From: JBGTFE01 sp049799955
GTDB lineage: Bacteria > Acidobacteriota > Blastocatellia > Pyrinomonadales > Pyrinomonadaceae
DNA length: 64,000 nt
Reading direction: 5' to 3'
Assembly (NCBI GenBank): GCA_049799955.1
Contig: JBARIW010000016.1
Location: 1-64,000 of the forward strand
The translations under genes and the position numbers were made by a program. The notes under the pieces were generated by a model. That model was not told where the DNA came from. It ran no database searches and saw nothing but the letters and a program-made list of their open reading frames with translations. This document shows positions 25,867 through 35,918 of this stretch, piece by piece (within the stretch, counting starts at the first letter, position 1; the number at the start of each line of letters is the position of its first letter).

Positions 25867-26279
25867 AAAATCTTCTCGATACCTGCGTTGTCGCCGAATA
25901 CAAAAAGCCCGCGCCGGAAACAAAAGTAATCAGTTGGCTCGATACTCAATTAGAAGAATCTTTGTTTTTGAGCGTTTTGACCATCGGTGAGATTGAAAAA
26001 GGAATTGTCAGACTGCCCGCTTCCAAACGCAAAACCGATTTGGAAAATTTTCTTGAAGTTCTCCTGGCTAGATTTGACCGCCGGATAATTTCTCTCGATA
26101 CGACGGTTTTACGCCGTTGGGCGCGGGTTGCCGGAATTTTAGAAAGTAAAGGTCGTGTTTTACCGATTATTGATTCTTTATTGGCGGCGACCGCGCTCGA
26201 ACATGATTTGACGATTATTACGCGCAACGTCGCTGATTTTGACGATACGGGCGCGAAAGTTTTGAATATCTGGGAATAA
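25863..26279 (+). CDS. PIN-domain ribonuclease toxin (VapC/FitB-like)
   Basis: The 138-residue protein has the four acidic PIN positions: D6 (LLDTCVVAE), a Glu in TIGEIEKGI, and two Asp in the C-terminal region (PIIDSLLAATA and VADFDDTGA). VapC toxins cleave tRNA or rRNA and halt growth when the antitoxin decays. It pairs with the overlapping Phd-type antitoxin, a common FitA/B-like combination. It lies between the helicase-nuclease and the type III restriction system, 23 bases before the methylase, and may stabilise that block. Confidence 0.9.
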   Translation: MKNLLDTCVVAEYKKPAPETKVISWLDTQLEESLFLSVLTIGEIEKGIVRLPASKRKTDLENFLEVLLARFDRRIISLDTTVLRRWARVAGILESKGRVLPIIDSLLAATALEHDLTIITRNVADFDDTGAKVLNIWE

Positions 26280-26302
26280 TTACCAACCGACACAAATCAC
26301 AA

Positions 26303-28192
26303 ATGAACGATAATAAAACCTGGGAAAATTTAGAACCGACATTTTCACTCGTCGAAGATCGCCTGCGAATTTTGAAACAGGCTTTGCCCGAAGCCTTTAC
26401 CGACGGGAAAATCAATTTCGACACTCTCAAAGAATTGCTTGGCGCGAGCGTTGCCGATGAAGAACAGGACGAGCATTTCGGTTTGTCGTGGACGGGCAAG
26501 CGCGAAGCCCGAAAACTTGCCGGAATGCCGAGCAAAGGCACGCTCGTTCCGGTCAAAGGAAAAGGTTTACACGAAGAGACGACCGAAAACATCTTTATCG
26601 AAGGCGACAATCTGGAAGTTCTCAAACTCCTGCACAAATCCTATTACGGCAAAATCAAGATGATTTACATTGACCCGCCGTATAACACGGGCAACGATTT
26701 TATCTACAAAGACGATTATAAAATGCCGCTCGAATCTTATTTGCAGCGTTCCGGGCAGATGAACGAAATGGACGAAATGCTCACGTCGAATCCGAAATCG
26801 AGCGGGCGTTTTCATTCCGACTGGCTCAATATGCTTTATCCGCGTTTGCGCGTGGCAAAGGATTTACTGGGCGACGACGGGGTGATTTTCGTTTCGATTG
26901 ACGACAATGAAGTTCATAATTTACGACAAATGATGAATGAGATTTTTGGTGAAGAAAATTTCATTGCAAATTTGATTTGGCGTGCAAGAAGTGGAAAAAG
27001 TGGAACAATTGGATTTATCTCGGAACAACACGAACACATTTTGCTTTACTGTAAATCGAATGAAAAATTAAAACTTCGACTTAACGAAAACAAACGAGAA
27101 GGCGGAAGTTTTCAGGATAGTAAAGGTAACTACAATCGTGAACCGTTAATGCAATGGGGACAAGGAGATAGACGAGAAGATAGACCGTCAATGTTTTTTG
27201 GTATTCCAAATGAAACAAATGAAGTTTTTCCAATAAAGGAAGATGGCTCGGAAGGACGTTGGCGGTATGGAAAAGAAAAAGTCTTTGAAATGCTTGAGAA
27301 TGACAATTTAGATTTTGTTTTAAGTAATGACAGATGGATTGCATACCGTAAGATTAGAGATGGACAAGTTAGCTATTCTGCGACAGATTCAATTTTAGAA
27401 AGTGTTGGAACGGCTTCAAATGGAACTATCGAGTTAAAATCTCTGTTTGATGGTAAGAAGATTTTTGACACTTCTAAACCTCTTGGACTTTTAACTTACA
27501 TAATAAATCTTGTCTTATTTGAATCAAAAGAAGGGATTTTCCTTGATTTTTTTGCAGGTAGTGGAACTACCGCTCAATCTGTAATGGAATTGAACAAAGA
27601 CGGCGCAAATCGAAAGTTTATCTGTGTTCAAATTGATGAAAAAATTATTGATGATAAATCTGAAGCATTCAGAGCTGACTTTCGCAAAATCTCGGAAATT
27701 ACCGCCGAAAGAATCCGCCGCGCTTCAAAGAAAATCGAAAAAGAACTGGGCGCGGGTTTGCCGCTCGAACAAAAGCCCGATTTAGGATTTAAGTTTTACC
27801 GGCTTGAGCGTTCAAACTTCAAGGCGTGGAGCGATTATCAGGGAACAGATCTCGACGAGCTGCGCGGACTTCTTCAGGAACAAGTTTCGACATCGTTCGT
27901 TGAGGGCGCGACAAAAGAAGCAATCTTAACGGAGATTCTGCTTCTCGAAGGCTTTCCACTCGATTCCGACATTTCGCAGGACGAATTGTTTGAACGCAAC
28001 ACGGTTTGGCGCGTTTCTTCCGAATTCAGCGAACATCGTTTATTCGTCACGCTCGACGACGAAATTTGGGAAGAAACAATCTCAACCGCCGAAGAATTAG
28101 AAGCGAACGACATTTTCATCTGTCTGGACAAAGCCCTGAGCGACGAAAGCAAGATTCGTATGTCGGATGTTTGCCGCCTCAAAGTAATCTAA
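26303..28192 (+). CDS. mod: Type III restriction system DNA methyltransferase (Mod)
   Basis: The 629-residue protein has an N-terminal Mod region, then catalytic motif IV YIDPPYNTG (about 122-130). A target-recognition region (about 210-440) is followed by the SAM-binding motif FLDFFAGSGTT near 413-423. The DPPY-before-FxGxG order is that of beta-class N6-adenine methyltransferases, as usual in type III systems. The middle, about 26930-27670, is visibly AT-richer than both flanks, as if the recognition domain had been exchanged. The Res gene starts two bases after the stop. Mod recognises the site and guides Res. Confidence 0.9.
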   Translation: MNDNKTWENLEPTFSLVEDRLRILKQALPEAFTDGKINFDTLKELLGASVADEEQDEHFGLSWTGKREARKLAGMPSKGTLVPVKGKGLHEETTENIFIEGDNLEVLKLLHKSYYGKIKMIYIDPPYNTGNDFIYKDDYKMPLESYLQRSGQMNEMDEMLTSNPKSSGRFHSDWLNMLYPRLRVAKDLLGDDGVIFVSIDDNEVHNLRQMMNEIFGEENFIANLIWRARSGKSGTIGFISEQHEHILLYCKSNEKLKLRLNENKREGGSFQDSKGNYNREPLMQWGQGDRREDRPSMFFGIPNETNEVFPIKEDGSEGRWRYGKEKVFEMLENDNLDFVLSNDRWIAYRKIRDGQVSYSATDSILESVGTASNGTIELKSLFDGKKIFDTSKPLGLLTYIINLVLFESKEGIFLDFFAGSGTTAQSVMELNKDGANRKFICVQIDEKIIDDKSEAFRADFRKISEITAERIRRASKKIEKELGAGLPLEQKPDLGFKFYRLERSNFKAWSDYQGTDLDELRGLLQEQVSTSFVEGATKEAILTEILLLEGFPLDSDISQDELFERNTVWRVSSEFSEHRLFVTLDDEIWEETISTAEELEANDIFICLDKALSDESKIRMSDVCRLKVI

Positions 28193-28194
28193 GT

Positions 28195-31152
28195 ATGAAA
28201 GCGAAGAAAGTTAAATTTCAGTTCGACGCGAATCAGCAGTTTCAACTCAATGCCATAAACGCGGTTGCAGATTTGTTTGAAGGTATGGAATCTTACGTTC
28301 CAGAATTCACGCTCGGCGACGAGATAAAACCGAATCTGCCGGAAGACGAGATGCTCTACGAATCGGATTTACTCACGAATCTGCAAAATATCCAAGACCG
28401 CCACAATCTGCCGATTTCCTATCAGCTCGAAATAGAAACCGGAATGGTCGCCGAATGGACGGGCATCGAATCGCACGAATTTCCGCAGTTCACCATCGAG
28501 ATGGAAACGGGAACGGGAAAAACCTACGTTTATCTGCGAACGATTTACGAGCTGAACAAAAAATACGGCTTTACGAAATTCATCGTCATCGTCCCGTCTG
28601 TCGCCATTTATCAAGGCGTGATGAAAACGGAACAGATGACGCGCAGTCATTTTGCGAGCCTTTACGACAACACTTCGCTGAATTTAATTCCCTACGACGG
28701 CGACCGCGTGAACCGAGTTCGCGGCTTTGCCAATTCGTCGCAAATGCAGGTGCTTTTGATGACGATTGATTCATTCAACAAATCGAGCAACCGAATTTAC
28801 AAAAGTACGGATAAATTGCAGGGCAGTAATTTGATGCCTTACGAGTTTATTGCCAAAACGCGCCCGATTGTGATTCTGGATGAGCCGCAAAGTATTGATA
28901 CAACCGAAAAGGCGCGGTCGGCGATCAGAACGCTCAATCCGCTTTTTCAGCTTCGCTACAGCGCGACTCACCGCCGCAGTCCGAATCTCGTTTATCGCCT
29001 CACGCCCGTCGAAGCGTATCATCAGGGACTCGTCAAAAAGATCGAAGTTACCGGCATTGACGCGCTCGACAATTTGAGCGATTTGCAGCTCGCGCTCGAA
29101 GACGTGCTAACAAATCCTTTCCGCGCAAAAATCAGAACGCTCGTTCTGCGCGACGGAAAATCTACAGTCGAAACAATCACGCTCAAACAAGGCGAGAATC
29201 TCTACAAACACACGAAACGCGACGAGCATCTGGACGGCTACATCGTCGAAGACATCAACATTTCACAAGGCAATCCGTTCGTGCTGTTTGAAAATTCGGT
29301 CAAACTCGACTTGGGCGGAACAACCGCGCCGCTTCGCAAAGAGATTTTCAGGGCGCAAATCCGCGAAACGATAATTTCTCATTTGCAGCAGCAGGCGAGA
29401 TTAAAACATCTGGGAATCAAAATTTTATCGCTGTTTTTTATTGACCGCGTTGAAAATTACACCGCCGATGACGGAATTATTCGCCGGCTGTTTGACGAGA
29501 ATTTTGAAGAATTGAAAAAAAGCTACGCCGACTTCAAAGATTTATCGGCAAAAGACGTTCAAAGCGCCTATTTCGCAAAAAAGAAAGTCAAAGATAAGTC
29601 GGGCAGTTTTGAAGTAGCGATTGATACGGAAAGCCGCAATAAAGACGAGAGAGAAGCCGAAAAGGAAGCTTTTAGATTGATTATGCAGGACAAGGAACAG
29701 CTTTTGTCCTTTTCCGAGCCAACGAGTTTTATTTTCGCGCATTCAGCTCTCAAAGAAGGCTGGGACAATCCGAACGTCTTTCAAATTTGTACGCTCAACC
29801 AAACCATTTCCGACATCAAGAAACGTCAGGAAATCGGGCGCGGACTTCGTTTATGCGTCAATCAGGACGGCGAACGAATTTTCGACGACGACATCAATGT
29901 TTTGCAGGTTATTGCCAACGAAAGCTACAAAAAATACGTTGACGCTCTGCAGAAAGAATACAGCGACGATGGCGAAGAAGCTCCGCCGAAGCCGACGAGT
30001 TCGCGCAAATCAACGATTTATCGTAATAACAGAGTTTTCAATAGTGAAGACTTCAAAAAGTTTTGGGTAAAACTTCAGAAAAAAACGATATACAAAATCA
30101 AATTCGATTCTGAAAAAGTCATCAGCGAAAGCATCTCCCGTCTGCGTGGCTTGAGTTTTCCCCGGCCGAAACTTGTCATCACCAAAGGACAGTTCATCAT
30201 GTCCAATTATCATATTAGGTTGGAAAAAGTCGCCGGCGACACAGCGCATATTTCGATTGAGATAGAATCTTCCGACGGGCAAAACCGTAAATATTCTCTT
30301 CAGATAAAAGAAAAAACTCAACTTGCGAAAGCTCTTGACGACGAAACGCTCCGTGAATACAAGGTGATGGAAATTATCGGCGGCGAAGACGACGAACAAA
30401 AGGTTATTTTCAGAAACGACGAAGAATTAACCCGTTACCAGGAAATTCATTTTCAAGTCGCGCAAGGTCAAAAACCAAAAATTGATGCGATCAGAAATTT
30501 GGAAGGACAATTTTCCGTCTTCGATTTTATCGGTCGTGCCGTAAAAGAAACATCTCTGACGAGAGAAACTCTAAGCAAAATCTTTCTCGGACTTCCCGAA
30601 TCAGTGCAGCAAAATATTTTCAAAAACCCGGAAGGTTTCACCGGAAAATTCATTGATATTGTCCGCGATGTCGTCGGTGAACACGTTTCCGAAAATATCG
30701 AATTTATTATCGAAGCGGACAAAATTCTCGATTTGGAAGAGCTTTTCCCGGAAACAAAAAAATGCCCGCAGCGTGAATTAGCCGAAGCCTGCGACAATGG
30801 ACTTTATAACCGAATGCAGGTTGATTCTGAAGTAGAAAGAAAATTTGTCGCCAAGTTTTTATGCACATATCCCGACGTAGTTCTCTATTTCAAATTTCCG
30901 CCGAAATTCAAACTTGATTTTCCTTCAATCGTTCACAATTACAATCCCGATTGGGGCATTGTCCGACAAAATAGTTATGGAGATTTTAAATTAGAAATCG
31001 TTATCGAAACTAAAGGCAATATTGATTTGAGCAAATTACGCTTTTCAAGCGAAGGTTGGAAAATCCGATGTGCGGAAAGATACTTCGATAAGCTCGGAGT
31101 TAAATACGGCTTCACCGATGTAACGAGTTTCGACTGGAAACAAATAGCTTAA
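28195..31152 (+). CDS. res: Type III restriction enzyme, ATP-dependent helicase-nuclease (Res)
   Basis: The 985-residue protein starts at ATG 28195, just after the mod stop; longer readings overlap mod in another frame. Walker A ETGTGKT (about 104-110), motif II ILDEPQ (about 226-231; DEPQ is the type III variant), SATH (motif III), and EIGRGLRLCVN (motif VI, near 555-565) define the translocase. A C-terminal PD-(D/E)XK nuclease carries PDWGI near 919 and EIVIETKGN near 938-946. With Mod it cuts DNA bearing two unmethylated sites. Its stop lies four bases from the convergent CHAT gene. Confidence 0.92.
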   Translation: MKAKKVKFQFDANQQFQLNAINAVADLFEGMESYVPEFTLGDEIKPNLPEDEMLYESDLLTNLQNIQDRHNLPISYQLEIETGMVAEWTGIESHEFPQFTIEMETGTGKTYVYLRTIYELNKKYGFTKFIVIVPSVAIYQGVMKTEQMTRSHFASLYDNTSLNLIPYDGDRVNRVRGFANSSQMQVLLMTIDSFNKSSNRIYKSTDKLQGSNLMPYEFIAKTRPIVILDEPQSIDTTEKARSAIRTLNPLFQLRYSATHRRSPNLVYRLTPVEAYHQGLVKKIEVTGIDALDNLSDLQLALEDVLTNPFRAKIRTLVLRDGKSTVETITLKQGENLYKHTKRDEHLDGYIVEDINISQGNPFVLFENSVKLDLGGTTAPLRKEIFRAQIRETIISHLQQQARLKHLGIKILSLFFIDRVENYTADDGIIRRLFDENFEELKKSYADFKDLSAKDVQSAYFAKKKVKDKSGSFEVAIDTESRNKDEREAEKEAFRLIMQDKEQLLSFSEPTSFIFAHSALKEGWDNPNVFQICTLNQTISDIKKRQEIGRGLRLCVNQDGERIFDDDINVLQVIANESYKKYVDALQKEYSDDGEEAPPKPTSSRKSTIYRNNRVFNSEDFKKFWVKLQKKTIYKIKFDSEKVISESISRLRGLSFPRPKLVITKGQFIMSNYHIRLEKVAGDTAHISIEIESSDGQNRKYSLQIKEKTQLAKALDDETLREYKVMEIIGGEDDEQKVIFRNDEELTRYQEIHFQVAQGQKPKIDAIRNLEGQFSVFDFIGRAVKETSLTRETLSKIFLGLPESVQQNIFKNPEGFTGKFIDIVRDVVGEHVSENIEFIIEADKILDLEELFPETKKCPQRELAEACDNGLYNRMQVDSEVERKFVAKFLCTYPDVVLYFKFPPKFKLDFPSIVHNYNPDWGIVRQNSYGDFKLEIVIETKGNIDLSKLRFSSEGWKIRCAERYFDKLGVKYGFTDVTSFDWKQIA

Positions 31153-31156
31153 TAAG

Positions 31157-33712
31157 CTAACGAAAGTCGCCGTTTAATGTAAAATCCGCCCAGTAATATG
31201 GTTCGTGCATATTACTGGATTTATTTTTAATGAGTTCAAGCGACGCTTTTTGTATAGCTTCGGCGGGTGAATTTCCCTGTTTGTAGGATTCGTAAAATGT
31301 TTTGGTGAAGACTTCAGTTGATTTATCGTTGGCTTCCCATTGGGCGGAAATAACTGTCGTTGCCCCCGATCCCATCATTCCCCATGCCAAACTCACCAGA
31401 CCTTCGCCACTCAAGACATGGTTCGTATCACACGACGCTAAAAAGACCAAACTTCCCTTTTTAATCTTTGTAGTCAAAAGTTCTTCAACCGTAAAGCGTC
31501 CGTCATTTTTCCCAATCCTTCTGAACCCAAGAAATGAATCTAACGGCTCCTCATTATTAACCTCAGCGTGCATTGAAAAATGAAGAATATCCGCATTTTC
31601 CGACTGCTTTATAAAGTCATTGACGGTTGCATTGATCAAGGGCTTTGATTTGTAAATTTGCGCAACGGTCGAAGCCTCTGCGTTCACATATTGCAATAAC
31701 TTGTTTTCAAATGATGAGTTGGCAAATGCTTGCAAAATTTGTCGGGTCGGTTTCAGACTTTTAAGTTGTTCGAGCAGAATCGAAATCGAGGGAGTATAAG
31801 TGATGAGTTTTTCCTCGATTAGATACTTTTCGCCGTCGGAACTCAAAGCCTGAAATGGAATTTTCCAGAGAGTTTTATCGGGGACAATAATCAAATGCTT
31901 GGAAGTTAACGCTAACGGCTTTAATAATTTTTCATAAATTGCTTTCCCATCTCGTTTGAAAAAGACGCGATTTTTAATATTTTGGTTTGTTTTGACTGCC
32001 AATTGTTCAAGATCATCTTCATTAATAGGAAGCTCAACCGTTTGGACAACTTTTCCTTTTTCCCAGACAAAAGCCAACAGTTTCTTATCTAAAGTAAAGA
32101 AGTAAGAGATAATTACCGAATTCTCCAACCCCGGAACTTCGTCTAGTCCGGTAAAATCGGGTTTCTTCAAATTCAATTCAGGGATTTTTGTTGTGATTAA
32201 TTTCTCATTTTTCTCAATCTCTGAGGCAAGGCTGTTGTCTTCAAAGTAGTTTAAAGACAGCTCTTCAAGCCCTATCCTAACCGCTGGCGAAATATCTGAC
32301 TCCTGTTTTTTCGCTGCATTATTAATCCGATCCTGTAGTAGCCTTGCTTTCAAAAAATCAGCTAATTCAAATGATTCCTGCGGATTTTCTAATTTGATTT
32401 GCGCAAGTAGCCGATAAGCATTGTGGAAAGTTTCAAACAGCCCAATCGAAAGATTTTCATCATCAGACTTCCTTAATTCCTCCGTAAAGGCTAATAACTT
32501 TTCTACATTTTCTAGTGCCTTTCGCGTCTTATTAAGATGATAGTATGCCTTGGCGAAATTCAAATAAATTGCCGGTAAATCATCACGATAATTATCTTTT
32601 AGAACTAGGTCCAGCAATTTTTGATTTACTTCGATCAACTGATCCCAGTCCTTATTTCTTTCAGCAATGGTAATTTTCCAGTAAGGCAAAATAAAGTCGG
32701 AAGTATTTTCCTGGTTTTCCAATTCGGTAAAAAGTTTCTCCGAAGTGTCACGTTCACCTCTAAAAGCAAGAATTACTGCCTTTCCGAGTTTGATTTCAAA
32801 TGAAAATTGTTCCCTCGATGGTAATTTTTCTAATCTTTCCAAATAGCCGGCGGCTTTACTAGTATCGCCGTCGTCTAAAAAGTTCAGAAGAAGTGAAGTC
32901 AGAAATTTACCGCCTTGATATGAATCATTTTCGGCTGTGGAGAGCAGCAATCCCTTTTCTAATACAGAATATGCCTTTTTCTCTTGTCCGCTTTGGCTTA
33001 AAACTGTTGCCTGATCAAATAAAGCTTGACGATATTTATACTTAAATTGAGTTTTTTCAGCAACCGAAACGCATTTTTCTGCATATTTGAGAGCTTTCTG
33101 GTAATTCAGCTTTGAGTACCAGGCAAGTGTTAGAAATCGGTAGGTATCGAGTTTTGCAGGACTGGTTTTTTCAAGCTCAAGCAGCTTTTCTGCTTTTTCC
33201 AGCCATATAATCGCTGAAATATCATACCCCGAAGAAAATAAAATTCGACCGATGGAAAGATAATGTTCCGCTAAAATTTGTCGATTATTCGGGGCGACGG
33301 AAACCGCCTTCATTGAATAATCGTAGGCTTCAGCGAATTTTCGCTGTGACCTCATCAGCCAGGCTAAACGAACATAGACCAGCGCCTTTTGACCAGTATT
33401 ATCATTTTCCGAAACTATTCGTAGATTTTCATTGAGCGTTGCTAAAGCAGCTTCATAATTTCCCATCGAAATTTGTGAGCTCGATACAATGTCAAGTCCT
33501 TCGCTGGTTAGCGAAGCGCTCTTTGTTTTTTTCGCCTTTTCAATGCCGGCTTCGGCGAGTTTAACCGCTTCTGCGTAATTTCCATTGTTAAGTTCAGCCC
33601 GAGCCGGAACTAACTCTTTGGATTCATTGCCAGATTGCCCATAAACTAGCGAAAAAAAGACGAAAAAAATCAACAAGCCAGCCTTGATAAACCGGCTTGT
33701 TGTCAGATTCAT
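31157..33712 (-). CDS. Secreted TPR-CHAT protease
   Basis: The 851-residue protein starts at ATG 33712, which places a signal peptide (FIKAGLLIFFVFFSLVYGQ) at the N-terminus; an ATG at 33763 would overlap the upstream gene. Residues 35-480 are a string of TPR-like helix pairs. The C-terminal 250 residues are a CHAT caspase-like peptidase with His near 715 (HFSMHAE) and Cys near 761 (FLASCDTN). CHAT proteases act in regulated proteolysis, for example in separase-like and type III-E CRISPR systems. It ends an operon with a sigma factor, anti-sigma, S9 peptidase and small peptide. The substrate is unknown; the small peptide is one possibility. Confidence 0.8.
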   Translation of the reverse strand: MNLTTSRFIKAGLLIFFVFFSLVYGQSGNESKELVPARAELNNGNYAEAVKLAEAGIEKAKKTKSASLTSEGLDIVSSSQISMGNYEAALATLNENLRIVSENDNTGQKALVYVRLAWLMRSQRKFAEAYDYSMKAVSVAPNNRQILAEHYLSIGRILFSSGYDISAIIWLEKAEKLLELEKTSPAKLDTYRFLTLAWYSKLNYQKALKYAEKCVSVAEKTQFKYKYRQALFDQATVLSQSGQEKKAYSVLEKGLLLSTAENDSYQGGKFLTSLLLNFLDDGDTSKAAGYLERLEKLPSREQFSFEIKLGKAVILAFRGERDTSEKLFTELENQENTSDFILPYWKITIAERNKDWDQLIEVNQKLLDLVLKDNYRDDLPAIYLNFAKAYYHLNKTRKALENVEKLLAFTEELRKSDDENLSIGLFETFHNAYRLLAQIKLENPQESFELADFLKARLLQDRINNAAKKQESDISPAVRIGLEELSLNYFEDNSLASEIEKNEKLITTKIPELNLKKPDFTGLDEVPGLENSVIISYFFTLDKKLLAFVWEKGKVVQTVELPINEDDLEQLAVKTNQNIKNRVFFKRDGKAIYEKLLKPLALTSKHLIIVPDKTLWKIPFQALSSDGEKYLIEEKLITYTPSISILLEQLKSLKPTRQILQAFANSSFENKLLQYVNAEASTVAQIYKSKPLINATVNDFIKQSENADILHFSMHAEVNNEEPLDSFLGFRRIGKNDGRFTVEELLTTKIKKGSLVFLASCDTNHVLSGEGLVSLAWGMMGSGATTVISAQWEANDKSTEVFTKTFYESYKQGNSPAEAIQKASLELIKNKSSNMHEPYYWADFTLNGDFR

Positions 33713-33728
33713 TGATTGAATAACGCCT

Positions 33729-33953
33729 TTACAGCGGTCTGCAATCGCCATTGCTTCCATCATCTTTAGGTTTGCAAGTTTGACACTGTTTTCCTTGGCA
33801 ATCGCCGTCTCCTCTTAGCATCGAAACGACGGCATTCATCACACTGTCAAAAAAACTAAAAAATCCTCCGCCGACTGAATCAGCGGCAAACATATTGCCG
33901 GTCAGAAAGACTGACAACAACGCCACACACACAAATGATTTTATTTTTTTCAT
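33729..33953 (-). CDS. Small secreted Cys-rich peptide
   Basis: The 74-residue product has a signal peptide (MKKIKSFVCVALLSVFLTG, cut near residue 23), a Gly/Phe-rich amphipathic segment (GGGFFSFFDSVMNAVVSML) and a Cys-rich tail (DCQGKQCQTCKPKDDG...DC). The tail could hold disulfides or a metal. It lies one base after the S9 peptidase gene and 16 bases before the CHAT gene. As a short exported peptide between two peptidases it may be a substrate, inhibitor or signal, which is inference. No family is recognised. Confidence 0.6.
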   Translation of the reverse strand: MKKIKSFVCVALLSVFLTGNMFAADSVGGGFFSFFDSVMNAVVSMLRGDGDCQGKQCQTCKPKDDGSNGDCRPL

Positions 33954-33954
33954 T

Positions 33955-35907
33955 CTACTTCTCCTTATTTATTTGTTTTTTTAGGAATTTATACATTGCG
34001 GCAGTCAGATAATTACTGCCGAAACCATGTCCGTCATCGGTCGAATAAACGAACCAAACTTCGGAATTTTTGTTCTGCAATTGAGTTTTTAAGTCAATTG
34101 CGTCCTTTTCGGAACTCCTTGTATCTAGCTTTCCACGCGTCAAAAACAGAGGAATTTGATTCCAACGACTGGTATTGTTTAAGGGGGAAAGTGTGTCTAA
34201 TTTTTTCATTAAATTCTCATCTTGAGGATCGCCGTATTCACTTTTCGCAAACTCATCGATCCAGCTTTGCGCTAAATATCCCCGGATAGAAACGAGCGGG
34301 TATTCAGCTATGACACCCTTTATACGTGACGACTCTTGCAAAGCGGTCGAAAGCGCGATAAAACCGCCGTAACTTCCGCCTCTGAGGTAAATTTGATTTG
34401 CGTCTAAATCCGGCTGTTTTTCTACCCAATCGAGCAGCGCTTGGATGTCTTTTACCGCATCGCCGCGTTTTTCTCGATTGTCGGCATCCATAAACTCTTT
34501 GCCGAAGCCTGATGAGCCGCGTATGTTCGTGTGAATAATAGTTATCCCGAGAGTTGAAACAAACCGCATATCCATGGCATTGAAAATCGGTTTATCAACG
34601 ACCTGCGGTCCGCCGTGAATATAAATCAACACCGGCGACTTTTTCACTGTCGTATTTGGGCGCACGATGTATCCCGTAATTTCCTTCTGATCAAATGATT
34701 TCCACCTGATGGGTTCTGGCGGTTTTACTTTGTTTTCAAATTGCGCCGGCAGTCGCTCTTTTGTCCAATCCGTAATTTGTTTGGTGTCGAGATTAAAGGA
34801 TTGGATCGAAGCGGGTTTACCAATATTTTCGAGGGTATAGACAATTTCATTGCCCGAAAGCCAACGCGTGTGCCAAATGACGAAAGAACCGGAAATAAAT
34901 GGCGGAATCTCTTTAATAATTTTATCTTTCCTGAGTTGAAAAATCCGCAATACGTCGATTCCGTTCTTCGTATCCTGGATCATCAGGTTGTTACCTTCAG
35001 GCGAAATCCTGACTTCATTCAAATTCAACAAATCGGAGGGTAATTTTACCTGACTCAAAGCATTTTTCTTAAAATCTTGTGAGAGAATACACGGTTCTTT
35101 TAAGCATTTATCATTGCCATCGCTTGTCCAAAAAACCCGTTCGTCGGTCAGAAATCCGCGGCGGCAATTTCCCTTTTCATCCAAAGGCATTAGTTTTTCC
35201 GTCTGCGTATCGAAAAGGTAGAGATATTGACTGCTCGAAGCTTTCCAATACTTAAGCAGAACTTTGTTTTCATGGTTATCCATTACTTCCCAGATACCAC
35301 TGAGATTTACGGAAAAACATTTTTCCGTCTGAAAATCGGTTTGGCAGAGTTTCGTGATTTTCGCATCGTAATCGACTTTGACAAAAAATAATAAGTCGCC
35401 CTTTTTGCTCCAAATAAATGAATCAACCGATTGCTCTTTGCTTGTTAGATTAGTCAGTTTTTTTGAAGTTTTATCTTTAAGATCAAAGAGGTAAAGCTGG
35501 TAGCTGTCTTCTACATCCTGGTCTGACGTATAGGCGAAAGAATTACCGTCGGGTCTTACTTTGACTGAACCGGGTACTATTTTTTGTAGTATGTGAGCTG
35601 GCTGCGACATTGGCGTATCCAGTAAATAAACACTATTCTTCTGATCGGTAACGAGCAATCTTATGTTTTTCCTATCTGCATCCCAAATCAAATTGCTTTT
35701 GATTGCCGCCGGATCATAAAACAGATTGGCGACTTCGGAGTTTTTGATCGACGGAATACCTTCGACATTGTAGGTTTCCGGTATCGGAAAGACATCGTTG
35801 CTTTGCGAGAAGGCGGTCAAACTAAAGCCGACTAACATCAGCAAACCGACAATCAGCGATCTGGACGCTGCCGATTTAATATTTAATTTCTTGAATGTAT
35901 TTGTCAT
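33955..35907 (-). CDS. S9 family (prolyl oligopeptidase-like) serine peptidase
   Basis: The 650-residue product starts at ATG 35907, after AGAGGAG; an upstream ATG at 35937 overlaps the anti-sigma gene. A signal peptide (about 12-35) precedes a beta-propeller (about 60-390, with WD-like repeats) and an alpha/beta-hydrolase domain (about 400-650). The catalytic Ser lies in GGSYGG (near 512), Asp probably in TRGKLDTRSS and His in DDGHGFG. S9 enzymes cut short peptides. It is probably periplasmic and co-transcribed with the small peptide and CHAT genes downstream. Confidence 0.85.
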   Translation of the reverse strand: MTNTFKKLNIKSAASRSLIVGLLMLVGFSLTAFSQSNDVFPIPETYNVEGIPSIKNSEVANLFYDPAAIKSNLIWDADRKNIRLLVTDQKNSVYLLDTPMSQPAHILQKIVPGSVKVRPDGNSFAYTSDQDVEDSYQLYLFDLKDKTSKKLTNLTSKEQSVDSFIWSKKGDLLFFVKVDYDAKITKLCQTDFQTEKCFSVNLSGIWEVMDNHENKVLLKYWKASSSQYLYLFDTQTEKLMPLDEKGNCRRGFLTDERVFWTSDGNDKCLKEPCILSQDFKKNALSQVKLPSDLLNLNEVRISPEGNNLMIQDTKNGIDVLRIFQLRKDKIIKEIPPFISGSFVIWHTRWLSGNEIVYTLENIGKPASIQSFNLDTKQITDWTKERLPAQFENKVKPPEPIRWKSFDQKEITGYIVRPNTTVKKSPVLIYIHGGPQVVDKPIFNAMDMRFVSTLGITIIHTNIRGSSGFGKEFMDADNREKRGDAVKDIQALLDWVEKQPDLDANQIYLRGGSYGGFIALSTALQESSRIKGVIAEYPLVSIRGYLAQSWIDEFAKSEYGDPQDENLMKKLDTLSPLNNTSRWNQIPLFLTRGKLDTRSSEKDAIDLKTQLQNKNSEVWFVYSTDDGHGFGSNYLTAAMYKFLKKQINKEK

Positions 35908-35918
35908 AAAATCTCCTC

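Noticed and set aside
28006..28194. Longer N-terminus for Res
   Set aside because: It overlaps mod in another frame, is atypical in composition, and ATG 28195 gives the usual Res start right after the mod stop.
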